Assembly: GCA_964458485.1 (NCBI GenBank)
Contig: CAYWJA010000024.1
Span: 1-29,289, forward strand
Source: CAYWJA01 sp964458485
Lineage (GTDB): Bacteria; Patescibacteriota; Gracilibacteria; UM-FILTER-43-11
Length of the DNA: 29,289 bases
Direction of reading: 5' to 3'
The stretch's first letter is position 1, and each line of letters begins with the position of its first letter. Positions 6,962 through 15,228 of the stretch are shown here, in pieces. The notes under the pieces are model-generated. The model worked only from the letters and a program-made list of their open reading frames with translations, had not been told where the DNA came from and did not search any database. A program made the translations under genes and the position numbers.

Positions 6962-8278
6962 ATGACATTACAAATCAAGAATGAAGACGAGATATTAAAA
7001 AAACTCGGCCCTTGTATTTATATTGCCGGTACACAATGGGGAGATGAAGGAAAGGGAAAACTTGTTGATATTTTATCCGGCAAATACGATATAATCGGTA
7101 GATCTGCAGGAGGTGCAAATGCAGGGCATACTATTTGCGTAAATGAGGGCGGTGAATCAAAAAAGTATGTTTTCCATCTTTTGCCATCAGGCGTTTTGCA
7201 TGAAGATAAAATTTGCATTATAGGAAATGGAACTGTCGTTAATATCCCTACGATGATGGAGGAAATAACGCAGTTAAAAGAGCAGGGTATTGATGTTTAT
7301 GGAAAACTTCTAATAAGTGATAGGGCTCATCTGTTACTTGAATATCATAAAATAATTGACGGAATACAAGAGGAGAGAAAAAAAGGTAAAAAAGTTGGAA
7401 CAACACTTAGGGGCATTGGCCCGGCTTATACAGATAAAATTTCAAGAATAGGAATAAGAGTAGGGGATTTATTGGATTTTAATAGCTTTGCAGAAAAATT
7501 AAGAAATAATGCAGAGCGCCATATGAAAACCTATGGATTCAAAATAGATATTGAGAAAGAAATAAGTTATTACAAAAGTGCTGTGGATGTTATACAAGGG
7601 TATATTAAAAATACTGCTGAATATATTAATGATTCTTATAAGGAAGGTAAAACTATTTTAATCGAAGGTGCTCAGGGGGCACATCTTGATATTGATCATG
7701 GAACTTATCCTTATGTGACGTCTTCTAATACTACGACCGGTGGCGCTGGTGCAGGGCTTGGCTTCCCGCCTAATAAAATTGATAATGTTATTGGTATTAT
7801 GAAGGCATATACCACGCGTGTTGGGGAAGGACCTTTCCCTACTGAGCTTGGAGATATTGAAGGTAAAATGTTGCAAGACAAGGGCGCTGAATATGGCGCT
7901 ACAACAGGTAGGCCTAGGAGATGCGGGTGGTTAGATTTGATTGTTGTAAAAAATGCAATAGATATCAACGGAATTACGAGTATAAATATGACCAAATTAG
8001 ATGTTTTGACTGGTTTTAAAACAATCAAAATCGGCATAGGTTATAAATTAGATGGTCAGGATATTAAATATATTCCTGCATCCCTCAATGATTTTGATAA
8101 AGTTGAGGTTGAATATTTAAAGATGGAGGGGTGGGAAGAAGATATAAGCGCAGCTAAAAAATTCAGTGATCTGCCGAAAAACTGTCAGGCATATGTGAAA
8201 AAGGTTGAAGAACTAACTGAAACACCAATTAATTTTATCGGGGTGGGAGTTCATAGGGATGAAATGATTTATAGATAA
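6962..8278 (+). CDS. purA: Adenylosuccinate synthetase
   Basis: The enzyme joins IMP and aspartate using GTP in the first committed step of AMP synthesis. From the ATG at 6962 there are 438 residues, close to the family norm. GTQWGDEGKGKLVD at about 23-36 is the phosphate-binding loop with catalytic Asp28. GANAGHT near 51-57 supplies catalytic His56. Later motifs are GTTLRGIGPAY (IMP binding), GAQGAHLDIDHGTYPYVTSSN, TRVGEGPFPTEL and TGRPRRCGWLDL (arginine-rich substrate loop). A TTG start at 6926 would add 12 unconserved residues and would overlap the promoter, so the ATG is preferred. No purB is present here, so the rest of the pathway lies elsewhere or IMP comes from salvage. Confidence 0.97.
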   Translation: MTLQIKNEDEILKKLGPCIYIAGTQWGDEGKGKLVDILSGKYDIIGRSAGGANAGHTICVNEGGESKKYVFHLLPSGVLHEDKICIIGNGTVVNIPTMMEEITQLKEQGIDVYGKLLISDRAHLLLEYHKIIDGIQEERKKGKKVGTTLRGIGPAYTDKISRIGIRVGDLLDFNSFAEKLRNNAERHMKTYGFKIDIEKEISYYKSAVDVIQGYIKNTAEYINDSYKEGKTILIEGAQGAHLDIDHGTYPYVTSSNTTTGGAGAGLGFPPNKIDNVIGIMKAYTTRVGEGPFPTELGDIEGKMLQDKGAEYGATTGRPRRCGWLDLIVVKNAIDINGITSINMTKLDVLTGFKTIKIGIGYKLDGQDIKYIPASLNDFDKVEVEYLKMEGWEEDISAAKKFSDLPKNCQAYVKKVEELTETPINFIGVGVHRDEMIYR

Positions 8279-8283
8279 TTTTT

Positions 8284-8369
8284 TAGTGCTGTAGTGCTTT
8301 AGTGCTATAGTCCTGTAGTGCTCTACTATTTAGGACGACAGTACGACAGGACGACAGTACGACAGCACT
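8284..8369. repeat. Hairpin with 8-nt units abutting the CYTH start codon
   Basis: The left arm has five 8-nt units: tagtgctg, tagtgctt, tagtgcta, tagtcctg, tagtgctc. The right arm has taggacga, cagtacga, caggacga, cagtacga, cagcacta. The reverse complement of the right arm aligns unit by unit with the left arm. The last unit runs directly into the ATG at 8370, and the first begins 6 nt after the purA stop. Confidence 0.85.
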
Positions 8370-8882
8370 ATGTTCGAGATTGAAGCAAAAATCAGGCTTA
8401 CAGATGAAGATGTAAAAAGGTTAAAAAAAATATTACCTAAATTTGCAAAAAAAAGCCATAAATCGATAAAAAAAGATTCGTATTATGGAGATGTAAAAAA
8501 ATTCTTTTTACGAATAAGAGAAAAAAATAATAGTGGTATTATTAATCTTAAGTCAAAAAGGGTAGAGCAGGGGATTGAATTAAATCAGGAAGTTGAACTA
8601 TATCTAACTTCTGCTTCTAAGTTTCATAAATTTCTTAAAAAAAATAATATTCCATTAACTGCAAAAAAGGAGAAAAAAAGTGAAGTATATAAAAAGGGGA
8701 ATATACAGATAGAATTAAATTATATAAAAAAACTTGGATATTTCCTTGAAATTGAAATAATTGCCAAAACAAAAAAAGAAATCCCTAGTGCTAAAAAGGC
8801 TTTACATAGAGCCTTCTCTGAGCTAGGATTTAAGTCTAGTCAATTCGAGAAAAAATATTATCTTGAACTCCTTTCCGAATAG
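8370..8882 (+). CDS. CYTH-domain protein (CyaB/ThTPase superfamily)
   Basis: CYTH proteins are triphosphate tunnel metalloenzymes that act on triphosphate substrates such as thiamine triphosphate, inorganic triphosphate or ATP. The 170-residue protein begins MFEIEAKIRL, which contains the diagnostic ExExK motif (Glu3, Glu5, Lys7). FFLRIREKN near 49-57 gives tunnel arginines, LKSKR at about 64-68 gives lysines, and GYFLEIEIIA near 123-132 gives acidic metal ligands. The length fits a stand-alone CYTH domain. Substrate cannot be decided from sequence. It sits between purA and an FtsA-like gene and is probably read through from purA. The start directly follows a repeat arm and has no ribosome binding site. 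Confidence 0.85.
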   Translation: MFEIEAKIRLTDEDVKRLKKILPKFAKKSHKSIKKDSYYGDVKKFFLRIREKNNSGIINLKSKRVEQGIELNQEVELYLTSASKFHKFLKKNNIPLTAKKEKKSEVYKKGNIQIELNYIKKLGYFLEIEIIAKTKKEIPSAKKALHRAFSELGFKSSQFEKKYYLELLSE

Positions 8883-8980
8883 TAGGGCGTATTGTAGGGC
8901 GTCGCTTCGCTTTGTAGGGCAGGTTGTGGGACAAACCACAATTCACCCAACCATTCGCCCAACCATTCGCCCAACAACAC
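8883..8980. repeat. Imperfect hairpin with about 12-nt units, CYTH / ftsA gap
   Basis: Left-side units start gtagggcg (twice), gtagggca and gtgggaca. Right-side units are acaattcaccca, accattcgccca and accattcgccca (12 nt each). Their reverse complements (tgggcgaatggt) match the left units loosely. An extra gtcgcttcgc word disrupts the left arm. The repeat starts immediately after the CYTH stop and ends 5 nt before the ATG of the next gene. Confidence 0.65.
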
Positions 8981-8985
8981 GAAAC

Positions 8986-10263
8986 ATGATCATAAATTTC
9001 TTCAAACGTAAACCACAGGAAAAAGCAATTGTTGCACTGGATATTGGCACAGAAAATGTCAAAGCTTTTTTATTTACCGTAGAAGAAAAACAAAGCATGA
9101 GTGGGGAAGTTATAGGAAAACGAGGTATTATAAAAGGTATAGGTAAGGTAAATCAGCGAGATGGAGATATGCAGAATAATAACATTACAGATATAGCTAA
9201 TGTTGTAAATAATGCTAAAAAAGCTATTCATTTAGCTTCAACAGAAGCAAAAATACAGCCGGACCAACTTGTAATGGGTATAGCAGGTGAATTTATTAAA
9301 GGTGCGACCTCAGAAATGAAATATAAAAGAGAAGACCCTAATACTAAAATTAATGTATCAGAGCTCCGAAATATTATTCACAAATTACAGTGGAAAGCTT
9401 TTGGGGAAGTAAGAAAAATGCTTAGTGAAGAAACAGGTCATCCTGAAATAGATGTTAAACTTATAAACAGCTCTATTGTAGATGTGCGAATCGATGGCTA
9501 TAAGGTAACTAATTTACTTGGATTCCAGGGAAAAGAAGTGAAGATGTCTATATTTAATTCATTTGCCCCGCTAATTCACTATGAAGCTCTGCAAAATATT
9601 GCTGATGACTTAGAACTTGAACTGCTAAGTATTGTATCTGAACCTTTTGCATTATCTAGATGTTTAGACTTTGAAGAAGGTAATACATCGGCAATCTTTA
9701 TTGATGTTGGTGGCAGTGGTACAGATATTGCTGTAGTCGCTAATGGCTCTGTTGTGAGTACTAAAATGTTTGGTATAGGGGGGCGTACTTTTACAAAAAG
9801 GTTATCTGTTGAACTAAATATTTCATTTGCAGAAGCTGAAAGATTAAAATATGCATATACAAACGATAAATTAGAACAAAAATCCAAAAAAGTAATAAGT
9901 AATATTATTAATGATGATATTGAAATCTGGCTAGAAGGTATTGTTCTCGCTATATCAGAATTTAAACAAATAAAAGTATTGCCATCTAAAATTTTACTTT
10001 CCGGAGGTGGTACATACCTGCCTGAGATTAGAAACACCTTAAATTCACGTAAATGGCATAAAAAATTACATTTTGTAAGTACGCCACAAGCTACCTACTT
10101 AACACCGAAAGATTTGCGTAATATTATCGATGAAACTAAAAAAATACAAACCAGACAAGATATAATCCCACTTGCATTGGTAAATATTGGTGTAGACCTG
10201 GCAGGGGAGGAGACTGTTGTTCAAAAAGTGCTTAAAAAGGTAATTGGAATTATGCAAGTCTAA
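8986..10263 (+). CDS. FtsA-like actin-fold ATPase
   Basis: FtsA anchors FtsZ to the membrane; PilM is a related paralogue. The start MIINFFKRKPQEKAIVALDIG (ATG 8986) gives 425 residues. An earlier in-frame start would translate the repeat and is unlikely. ALDIGTENVKAFLF (about 17-30) is the phosphate-1 loop. An SHS2-like insertion follows, spanning NSSIVDVRIDGYKV to ELELLSIVSEPFALSR. AIFIDVGGSGTDIAVV is phosphate-2, IGGRTFTKRLS is the connecting segment, and KILLSGGGTYLPEI is the adenosine motif. The C-terminus (KVLKKVIGIMQV) is a short amphipathic helix that may be the membrane anchor. No ftsZ or pil genes are adjacent, so FtsA is favoured over PilM by architecture only. Confidence 0.82.
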   Translation: MIINFFKRKPQEKAIVALDIGTENVKAFLFTVEEKQSMSGEVIGKRGIIKGIGKVNQRDGDMQNNNITDIANVVNNAKKAIHLASTEAKIQPDQLVMGIAGEFIKGATSEMKYKREDPNTKINVSELRNIIHKLQWKAFGEVRKMLSEETGHPEIDVKLINSSIVDVRIDGYKVTNLLGFQGKEVKMSIFNSFAPLIHYEALQNIADDLELELLSIVSEPFALSRCLDFEEGNTSAIFIDVGGSGTDIAVVANGSVVSTKMFGIGGRTFTKRLSVELNISFAEAERLKYAYTNDKLEQKSKKVISNIINDDIEIWLEGIVLAISEFKQIKVLPSKILLSGGGTYLPEIRNTLNSRKWHKKLHFVSTPQATYLTPKDLRNIIDETKKIQTRQDIIPLALVNIGVDLAGEETVVQKVLKKVIGIMQV

Positions 10264-10269
10264 GTACTC

Positions 10270-10334
10270 ACATTTAACAATTAACACTTAACAATAAAAC
10301 ATAAAATGTTAAGCAATTAGATGCTTAAATGTTA
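10270..10334. repeat. Hairpin with 7-nt units after ftsA-like gene
   Basis: Left units are acattta, acaatta, acactta, acaataa. Right units are atgttaa, gcaatta, gatgctt, aaatgtt. The arms are imperfect reverse complements. It is the first of three successive inverted repeats in the 298-nt gap between the convergent FtsA-like and sortase genes. No gene was seen in that gap. Confidence 0.7.
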
Positions 10335-10368
10335 ATTTAGAAGTGGGGGATATATTTAGTTATGCCAA

Positions 10369-10400
10369 CAATCCCGTACAATGTATCTTGTACGGGATTG
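10369..10400. repeat. Perfect 12-bp stem between convergent genes
   Basis: caatcccgtaca (10369-10380) and tgtacgggattg (10389-10400) pair perfectly around an 8-nt loop. There is no T-run on either side. It may stop transcription from both directions or be a dispersed palindrome. Confidence 0.75.
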
Positions 10401-10405
10401 GATAC

Positions 10406-10558
10406 ATTTCAGATCTCAAATATCAGAATTCAGAATCACATTTAAGATTTAGTATTTTCCATTTACTCTTTATTAATTTACTAATAGTTAGTAAATGATA
10501 AAATCTAAAATACCAGATCACGAATCGAATCTGATATCTGAGCTCTGAGATCTGAAAT
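10406..10558. repeat. Long hairpin with 7-nt units before the sortase stop
   Basis: The left arm runs atttcag, atctcaa, atatcag, aattcag, aatcaca and then atttagtattttcc. The right arm returns through aatctga, tatctga, gctctga, gatctga to gaaat. The arms of about 65 nt are strongly complementary around an AT-rich loop. The hairpin stops 3 nt from the sortase stop codon. The same unit family makes up the hairpin at 27121-27255. Confidence 0.82.
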
Positions 10559-10561
10559 AAT

Positions 10562-11320
10562 TTACACCTGCTTAGCAGTCACGATTAGACGCCTTAAAGT
10601 AGTTCCGACTGGTGTACATGTCATTAAGGTTGAAATTTTTTGATCTACGGGCTGTTTTAAAACATCTACATTATTAGGACGCACTTCTTTTTTGGATGTT
10701 ATTTCATATGCATACTTTTTTTGGTTATAATACACATAATAACGATCACCAACATCTAATTTACCCAATTGCGCAAAGACATCCTTAAATTTACCGGGAT
10801 CCCATGGATAATATGAACTATGGCCTGTCATAAAAACATTACCATATTGCCCTGGCTTTGCAGTACCAGGATAATGAACAACACCTTTTCTTAATTCTGA
10901 CTGAATTTGTTTTTCTAAAACATTCCAATTTTGACCCTGAATATTTTCCATACTCATACTTACAAGTGGTACACTTTTTCCTATTTTTGGAACAACTAAA
11001 CGATTATCTGTTGGTGTTATGGGTAAATCAAGCCAGGAATACGTTGTTCTTGTATCTTTTTTATCTGGAAGTAGCTGTAATAAATCTGCTCTCCCCTCAC
11101 CTGCTGCACCTTCTAAGACGCCCTGTGCATGTACCTGTGCATCTGGGTTAACTAAGTCTGAAAAAATCTGCTTATATGCGCTAAAATTTAAAACAAAAAA
11201 TGAAATTGTAAAAATAAACCCTGTTACTACACAAAATCTTATAAATTGCCAAATCTTCTCACTAAATGTGGGTTTTGGAAATTCTATGGCTATGGTTTCC
11301 TCTCTATATGGTATATGCAT
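10562..11320 (-). CDS. Sortase (class D/E-like transpeptidase)
   Basis: Sortases cleave a C-terminal sorting signal and link surface proteins to the wall or to each other. The 252-residue protein has a cytoplasmic N-terminus, one membrane segment at about 26-47 (FCVVTGFIFTISFFVLNF), a linker and a sortase barrel. Catalytic residues are visible: His167 in FMTGHSS, Cys235 in LMTCTPVGT and Arg244 in TLRRLIV, 9 residues after the Cys. RLVVPKIG (107-114) is the usual first strand. No LPxTG-type substrate is encoded in the window, so targets are unknown. Its own promoter would leave a leader of about 5 nt. A 44-residue gene lies just upstream on the same strand. Confidence 0.92.
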   Translation of the reverse strand: MHIPYREETIAIEFPKPTFSEKIWQFIRFCVVTGFIFTISFFVLNFSAYKQIFSDLVNPDAQVHAQGVLEGAAGEGRADLLQLLPDKKDTRTTYSWLDLPITPTDNRLVVPKIGKSVPLVSMSMENIQGQNWNVLEKQIQSELRKGVVHYPGTAKPGQYGNVFMTGHSSYYPWDPGKFKDVFAQLGKLDVGDRYYVYYNQKKYAYEITSKKEVRPNNVDVLKQPVDQKISTLMTCTPVGTTLRRLIVTAKQV

Positions 11321-11331
11321 ATTAGTTCTTA

Positions 11332-11360
11332 ATTATAGCATATTGTAGTGTAAAATTCAA
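11332..11360 (-). promoter_or_regulatory. Sortase promoter, nearly leaderless
   Basis: On the minus strand TTGAAT (11360-11355) and TATAAT (11337-11332) have a 17-nt spacer, with TGC before the -10 (extended -10). The predicted start near 11325 is about 5 nt from the ATG at 11320. Confidence 0.65.
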
Positions 11361-11377
11361 TAAATTCAAAACATATA

Positions 11378-11512
11378 TTATTCATCCCCTTCTTTAGTTT
11401 CAAGTCTATTTTTAATTAAACCTACAAGATTTCTTACATAATTAACCATAATTTCATATCCCGTTGTAGGCTTAACCTCTATTGGATGTGTGTATTCTAT
11501 ACCTTTTTCCAT
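11378..11512 (-). CDS. Small 44-residue protein upstream of sortase
   Basis: This is a complete small frame from ATG to TAA. It begins MEKGIEYTHPIEVKP and ends RLETKEGDE. It has no signal peptide; the middle (EIMVNYVRNLVGLIKNRLE) could form one amphipathic helix. Support comes from a very good promoter 30 nt upstream (TTGACA, 17 nt, TATATT) and from its position 57 nt before the sortase on the same strand. I do not recognise the family. It might modulate the sortase or be unrelated to it. Without comparative data the coding call is moderate. Confidence 0.6.
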   Translation of the reverse strand: MEKGIEYTHPIEVKPTTGYEIMVNYVRNLVGLIKNRLETKEGDE

Positions 11513-11541
11513 AGTTGTTATATTAATAAATTTAGGTAATT

Positions 11542-11570
11542 AATATAACATAAAAAATATATATTGTCAA
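11542..11570 (-). promoter_or_regulatory. Strong promoter for the 44-residue gene
   Basis: On the minus strand consensus TTGACA (11570-11565) and TATATT (11547-11542) have a 17-nt spacer and TGT immediately upstream of the -10. It lies in the gap after the metG stop codon. Predicted leader is about 23 nt. Confidence 0.7.
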
Positions 11571-11603
11571 ACAAAATATAATTTTGATCTACTTTAATTT
11601 TTA

Positions 11604-13109
11604 CTAGTTATCAATTCTGGGAAAAATAATCCCCCCCTCCCCTAACCTATCCCATTTAGTTACGACTCCCCATCCATCCTCTCCTTTGCTATCTATTTCG
11701 ATAGGCAATCCTATCTGGCGACGAATTAGGCAAGAGCTATGTGGAATAAATGGAGAAATCATGATGCTAATATGGCGGATAACTTCAAGTAAATTACAAA
11801 GTATTGCTTTAGCTCTATCCGGATCAGTACGAAGGAGAGACCATGGCTTTTCCTCTTCCATTTTTTTATTGGCAAAATCTACAAGACGCCACACATGGAA
11901 TACAGCCTCATGAAGATTGTATTTATTCATATCAGATACATATTTCTTCCATGTATCATCCACTTTCTCCTTAAACGGTTCATTGAATTTTTTAAAAGTG
12001 AAATCTTTTATCTCATTGCGGGTAACCAAAGTATGAATACGATTTACTAAATTACCGAGATTGTTGGCAAGATCAGAATTATAACGTTCTATAAATAACT
12101 TTTTATTAAAGTCACCATCATTACCAAATGGAATTTCGCGAAGTAAATAATACCTAAGTGCATCTGTGCCAAATTCATCTACTATTGTAAATGGATCAAC
12201 TACATTACCAAGAGATTTACTCATCTTTTGCCCCTCGGATGTTATAAAACCATGTATAAGAATTTCTTTTGATGGCTCAATGCCTGCAGACATAAGCATG
12301 CCCTGCCACATATTTGATTGCTGGCGTAAATTATCTTTACCAGCTATCTGAACCCCGGGCCACCAATCTGCATATTTTTTATCCGGCCAACCCAAGGTTG
12401 AAATATAATTAACCAATGCATCAAACCAAACATACATCACATGATCTTCGTCGTCTGGCACTGGTACACCCCATGGCATTTTTTCTTTTAATCGGGAAAT
12501 AGAAAAATCTTCTAATCCCCTTTCGGTAAACTTACGAATTTCAGTCAAACGATGTGGTGGGTGGACAAAATTAGGGCGTTTATTATACAAATCAAGCAAT
12601 GCATCCTGATATTTAGAAAATTTAAAAAAATAATTCTCTTCCTCAATCTGTTCAACATCGAGATTGGGATGCACAGGACACTTGCCATCTTCAAGTTCAG
12701 AATCTGTCTTTTCAAGCTCACAGCCAACACAATATTTTACTTTATAATTCTTTTTATAAATATCACCACTCTTTAAACACCTCCTCCAAAATTCCTGACT
12801 TGCCGCGACATGATGCTCATCAGTTGTACGTATAAAATGAGTATAGCTTAAATTAAGAGCGTCCTTTAAAGCATCAAACTTTGCAGCATATTTATCACAA
12901 TATTCCTGTGGGCTAACACCTGCCTCCTGAGATTTACGATAAATTTTTAAACCATGCTCATCCGTACCTGTATTAAACAAAACTTCGTAACCCTGCAGTT
13001 GTTTAAATCTTGCGATGGCATCAGCTTGTATAATTTCAAGCGCAAACCCGATGTGCGGATCGGAATTAACATAAGGAAGTGTTGTTGTGATGTAGAATCT
13101 TTCCTTCAT
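11604..13109 (-). CDS. metG: Methionyl-tRNA synthetase
   Basis: A class I synthetase of 501 residues that charges initiator and elongator tRNA(Met). The N-terminal Rossmann fold begins YITTTLPYVNSDPHIGF, with the HIGH-equivalent HIGF at 19-22. A knuckle contains Cys127, Cys130 and Cys144. KMSKS is at 295-299 in SEGQKMSKSLGN. An anticodon-binding helical domain follows (FIERYNSDLANNLGNLVNR onward). The protein ends soon after that domain, so there is no C-terminal EMAP/tRBD dimerisation domain. The segment GKDNLRQQSNMWQGMLMSAG departs from the more common KDILRFH pattern. It lies 74 nt downstream of the HD gene on the same strand and may be part of the pilin-array transcript. Confidence 0.96.
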   Translation of the reverse strand: MKERFYITTTLPYVNSDPHIGFALEIIQADAIARFKQLQGYEVLFNTGTDEHGLKIYRKSQEAGVSPQEYCDKYAAKFDALKDALNLSYTHFIRTTDEHHVAASQEFWRRCLKSGDIYKKNYKVKYCVGCELEKTDSELEDGKCPVHPNLDVEQIEEENYFFKFSKYQDALLDLYNKRPNFVHPPHRLTEIRKFTERGLEDFSISRLKEKMPWGVPVPDDEDHVMYVWFDALVNYISTLGWPDKKYADWWPGVQIAGKDNLRQQSNMWQGMLMSAGIEPSKEILIHGFITSEGQKMSKSLGNVVDPFTIVDEFGTDALRYYLLREIPFGNDGDFNKKLFIERYNSDLANNLGNLVNRIHTLVTRNEIKDFTFKKFNEPFKEKVDDTWKKYVSDMNKYNLHEAVFHVWRLVDFANKKMEEEKPWSLLRTDPDRAKAILCNLLEVIRHISIMISPFIPHSSCLIRRQIGLPIEIDSKGEDGWGVVTKWDRLGEGGIIFPRIDN

Positions 13110-13183
13110 AGCTTATAAGTAATTATAAATCGATCATTAAGATACATCAAAAGAGATTACAGCTCAATAACTGATTTATTAAA

Positions 13184-13810
13184 TTAATACAAACATTCAT
13201 TTATTAGTTCAGACAATTCTTTCCAGTCGCCACCTGTCAAATGTTCATAAATTGGCAAACTTCTATTGTACATACCTACCATAATCTTTATTGTCATTTG
13301 ATCACCTGGCGGTAATTTAGAATACATTTCGCTAATCTTTCTCCTAACCCTATCTCCCTCATTCTTCTTTTCATAAAAGTAAAGGGGTAAATTATACTCA
13401 AAAAAAGAAAAAACCACTGCTTTCATTAAAATATTAGTATCTTCATCTACTCCATATTCATGATTAGAGATTAAATGTACAACCCTATCAATAACACCTG
13501 CGTCAAAGCCATAGTGCTCTAAATAACCCCTTGTCAGGCCTGCAGATTTTTGGGCATGTGCGACCTTAAAAGATCTCATATCAGGGTAACCCTTCTTATT
13601 AACCATCCATTCTTTTTTACATCTGTCTAAATCATGGCACATGGCTGCAATTTCCATAGATAAATCAGCATTTGGCTTTAATTGTTTAACCCAGCTGACT
13701 GTACCCTGTGCATGCCCAAGAGACTGAGGAAGTCTGGATTCCTTCAGTATTTCAATTATTTCAGCATGCATTGCATCCCATCTTACCTCATTTGTTTCAG
13801 GAGTCTTCAT
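13184..13810 (-). CDS. HD-domain metal-dependent hydrolase
   Basis: A soluble 208-residue protein of the HD phosphohydrolase superfamily. Conserved ligands are visible: His33 (SLGHAQGTVSW), His59-Asp60 (MCHDLDR) and further histidines at His85 and His117 (LISNHEYG), giving the H...HD...H arrangement. The substrate could be a nucleotide or a small phosphoester; sequence alone does not decide. Its ATG is 3 nt after the stop of the adjacent pilin-like gene, which implies translational coupling with that array. The C-terminal part (SKLPPGDQMTIKIMVGMYNRS) is not part of a motif I know. Confidence 0.78.
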   Translation of the reverse strand: MKTPETNEVRWDAMHAEIIEILKESRLPQSLGHAQGTVSWVKQLKPNADLSMEIAAMCHDLDRCKKEWMVNKKGYPDMRSFKVAHAQKSAGLTRGYLEHYGFDAGVIDRVVHLISNHEYGVDEDTNILMKAVVFSFFEYNLPLYFYEKKNEGDRVRRKISEMYSKLPPGDQMTIKIMVGMYNRSLPIYEHLTGGDWKELSELINECLY

Positions 13811-13813
13811 ACT

Positions 13814-14209
13814 TTAAACAGTCGATCTAAATATCAAACTGATAATATTAGTAACTGCAGCATATGCCAAAATTATTGCAATAAGACCAGTTAGTGCATA
13901 TTGAATAGTCTTTTTAGATTCATCCATGCGCTCCTGGTTTCCAAGGGATGTAATGTATCTAATGCCTCCTATTACCAACATAAGCACTGCCACGCCACCT
14001 GATATATATAAAATTAAATCAACAGCAAAATCCAAAATTGTATTAATTTTTGTTTCTGCGGGAGCGTCTTGAAGCGCCGTTCCTGCCGGCATGTTATCCG
14101 GCCTGTAAACTTCTTTTTTAAATGTATCGATATCAATACCCATAACAGTAGTCATTTTTAATGGGAATATTATTATTACGCCGAGGATTGTGTAAAATAA
14201 ATTTTTCAT
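13814..14209 (-). CDS. T4SS-pilin-like (TrbC/VirB2-type) membrane protein, copy 1
   Basis: 131 residues: a signal-like hydrophobic N-terminus (1-24), a short exposed stretch (25-58), then two membrane helices at about 62-84 and 104-127. They are joined by a polar loop, GGIRYITSLGNQERMDESKKTIQYALTG (split here by position 81-108). The GGIxYxTSxGnxexxxxxxxTIxYAxxG pattern is that of the T4SS-pilin/VirB2 family common in CPR genomes. It is the last of five such genes on this strand and is followed 3 nt later by the HD gene. Whether these proteins form pili or belong to a DNA-transfer machine cannot be told; no VirB4 or VirD4 ATPase is in the window. Confidence 0.8.
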   Translation of the reverse strand: MKNLFYTILGVIIIFPLKMTTVMGIDIDTFKKEVYRPDNMPAGTALQDAPAETKINTILDFAVDLILYISGGVAVLMLVIGGIRYITSLGNQERMDESKKTIQYALTGLIAIILAYAAVTNIISLIFRSTV

Positions 14210-14230
14210 AAATTATTCGATTATTACAAA

Positions 14231-14258
14231 CTTGAGACTCGCACTCGCACTTGAGACT
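14231..14258. repeat. cttgaga/ctcgcac repeat arm between pilin-like genes
   Basis: Units cttgaga, ctcgcac, tcgcac, ttgagac fill most of the 52-nt gap. Only one arm orientation is obvious here. The family is shared with 2312, 15129, 16304 and 16838. Confidence 0.7.
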
Positions 14259-14261
14259 TAT

Positions 14262-15122
14262 TTATATAAACCCAAAAAAGTCAATATCAGTCACCGCTTT
14301 AACAATTGCAAAGGCTAGTGAAACAAAAGCAAAACCAATTAATGAATAATAAAGCATATGCCTTGCCTTGGTTACACGCTCTTCTTCACCAAATACCATA
14401 ACAAACATAACGCCGGATACTACAAATGAAATAAGAACTGCAAGGGATGCAAAACGGAACAAAATACGTATCACACCTGGTATGAAATCTTCAATTAAAT
14501 CACCTTGTGGCACCCCTCCTACTGTTTTATTACCCTTTTTTGATGTACCTGGCCGGGTTGGTGCCAATAGATACATATTAACGTCATTAATTGCTTTAAT
14601 TGCTGTCTTTTCTGCCTTATTAAATGCAGGTTCTGATTTAAAAGTATCAGATGAAATATACTTATATCCGGATGCACCATCGCTTTCGGTTGCATCTAAT
14701 GCAGCAAAGGCAGTTACTGCTAATGTAGCTTTTGCATTTTCCACTTTTACCCCATCTCTGCGTGTGTCATCCTTACCAAGCGCATCAATACGATCTTTAA
14801 TATTACCTTGGGAATCAATTACATCCATTTGCCTATAAATCATAGACATTTGTGTTGCTATATATGCTTTTTTTGTTGTGTCGGTTTCAATGGCTAGAGT
14901 GCTAGATAATATATCATATTTACTTTTTAATTCACTGCCTTTTGCACTTAGTGCAGACCCTCCTAATAACCCCCCTGAAAACGTATCTGACAATGAAGAA
15001 TTAATACCTATATTACCGATATTAAGGTCTGCACCTAATGCTACTGAAGGCGTAAATAAAAGGGTAACGAATATAAATACCGTTGCAATATTAATTAATT
15101 TTGAATTTTGAATTTTAAACAT
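14262..15122 (-). CDS. T4SS-pilin-like membrane protein with large ectodomain, copy 2
   Basis: 286 residues. A signal peptide (1-30, ending SVALGAD) precedes an exported domain of about 180 residues rich in Ala, Lys and Asp (AKGSELKSKYDILSSTLAIE). It is predicted mostly helical, with possible coiled coil around 60-115. Two C-terminal membrane helices follow at about 216-242 and 258-280. The loop between them, FGEEERVTKARHMLYYSLIGFAF (given by its start at 244), has the family features: acidic/basic loop, then YYSLIG. It is much longer than the usual 110-140 residues, so it is a pilin-like anchor with an added extracytoplasmic domain of unknown role. Same strand and spacing as the other array members. 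Confidence 0.75.
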   Translation of the reverse strand: MFKIQNSKLINIATVFIFVTLLFTPSVALGADLNIGNIGINSSLSDTFSGGLLGGSALSAKGSELKSKYDILSSTLAIETDTTKKAYIATQMSMIYRQMDVIDSQGNIKDRIDALGKDDTRRDGVKVENAKATLAVTAFAALDATESDGASGYKYISSDTFKSEPAFNKAEKTAIKAINDVNMYLLAPTRPGTSKKGNKTVGGVPQGDLIEDFIPGVIRILFRFASLAVLISFVVSGVMFVMVFGEEERVTKARHMLYYSLIGFAFVSLAFAIVKAVTDIDFFGFI

Positions 15123-15128
15123 TTTAAT

Positions 15129-15226
15129 TTAAGTGCGAGTGCGACCTGCTCCGCACGAAGCTGCGGGGGTGTCAGTCACAAGTAGGAATAGTATACCTTG
15201 AGACTTGAGACATGCACTTGAGACTT
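15129..15226. repeat. Interrupted cttgaga-family repeat with nested GC palindrome
   Basis: The left side (aagtgcgagtgcgac, then gtcagtcacaagta) and the right side (cttgaga, cttgaga, catgcac, ttgagac) are loosely complementary. The left side is split by a GC-rich hairpin with arms ccgca (15151-15155) and tgcgg (15162-15166), which looks like a later insertion. The repeat ends 3 nt before the next stop codon. Confidence 0.65.
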
Positions 15227-15228
15227 AC

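Noticed and set aside
8863..8985. Extended FtsA-like start with HPTIRPTIRPTTRN
   Set aside because: The Pro/Thr/Arg repeat is the translation of the 12-nt intergenic repeat; the true start is most likely at 8986.
10369..10400. Classical intrinsic terminator between ftsA-like and sortase genes
   Set aside because: The stem is perfect but neither side has a T-run, so it is listed as a palindrome only.
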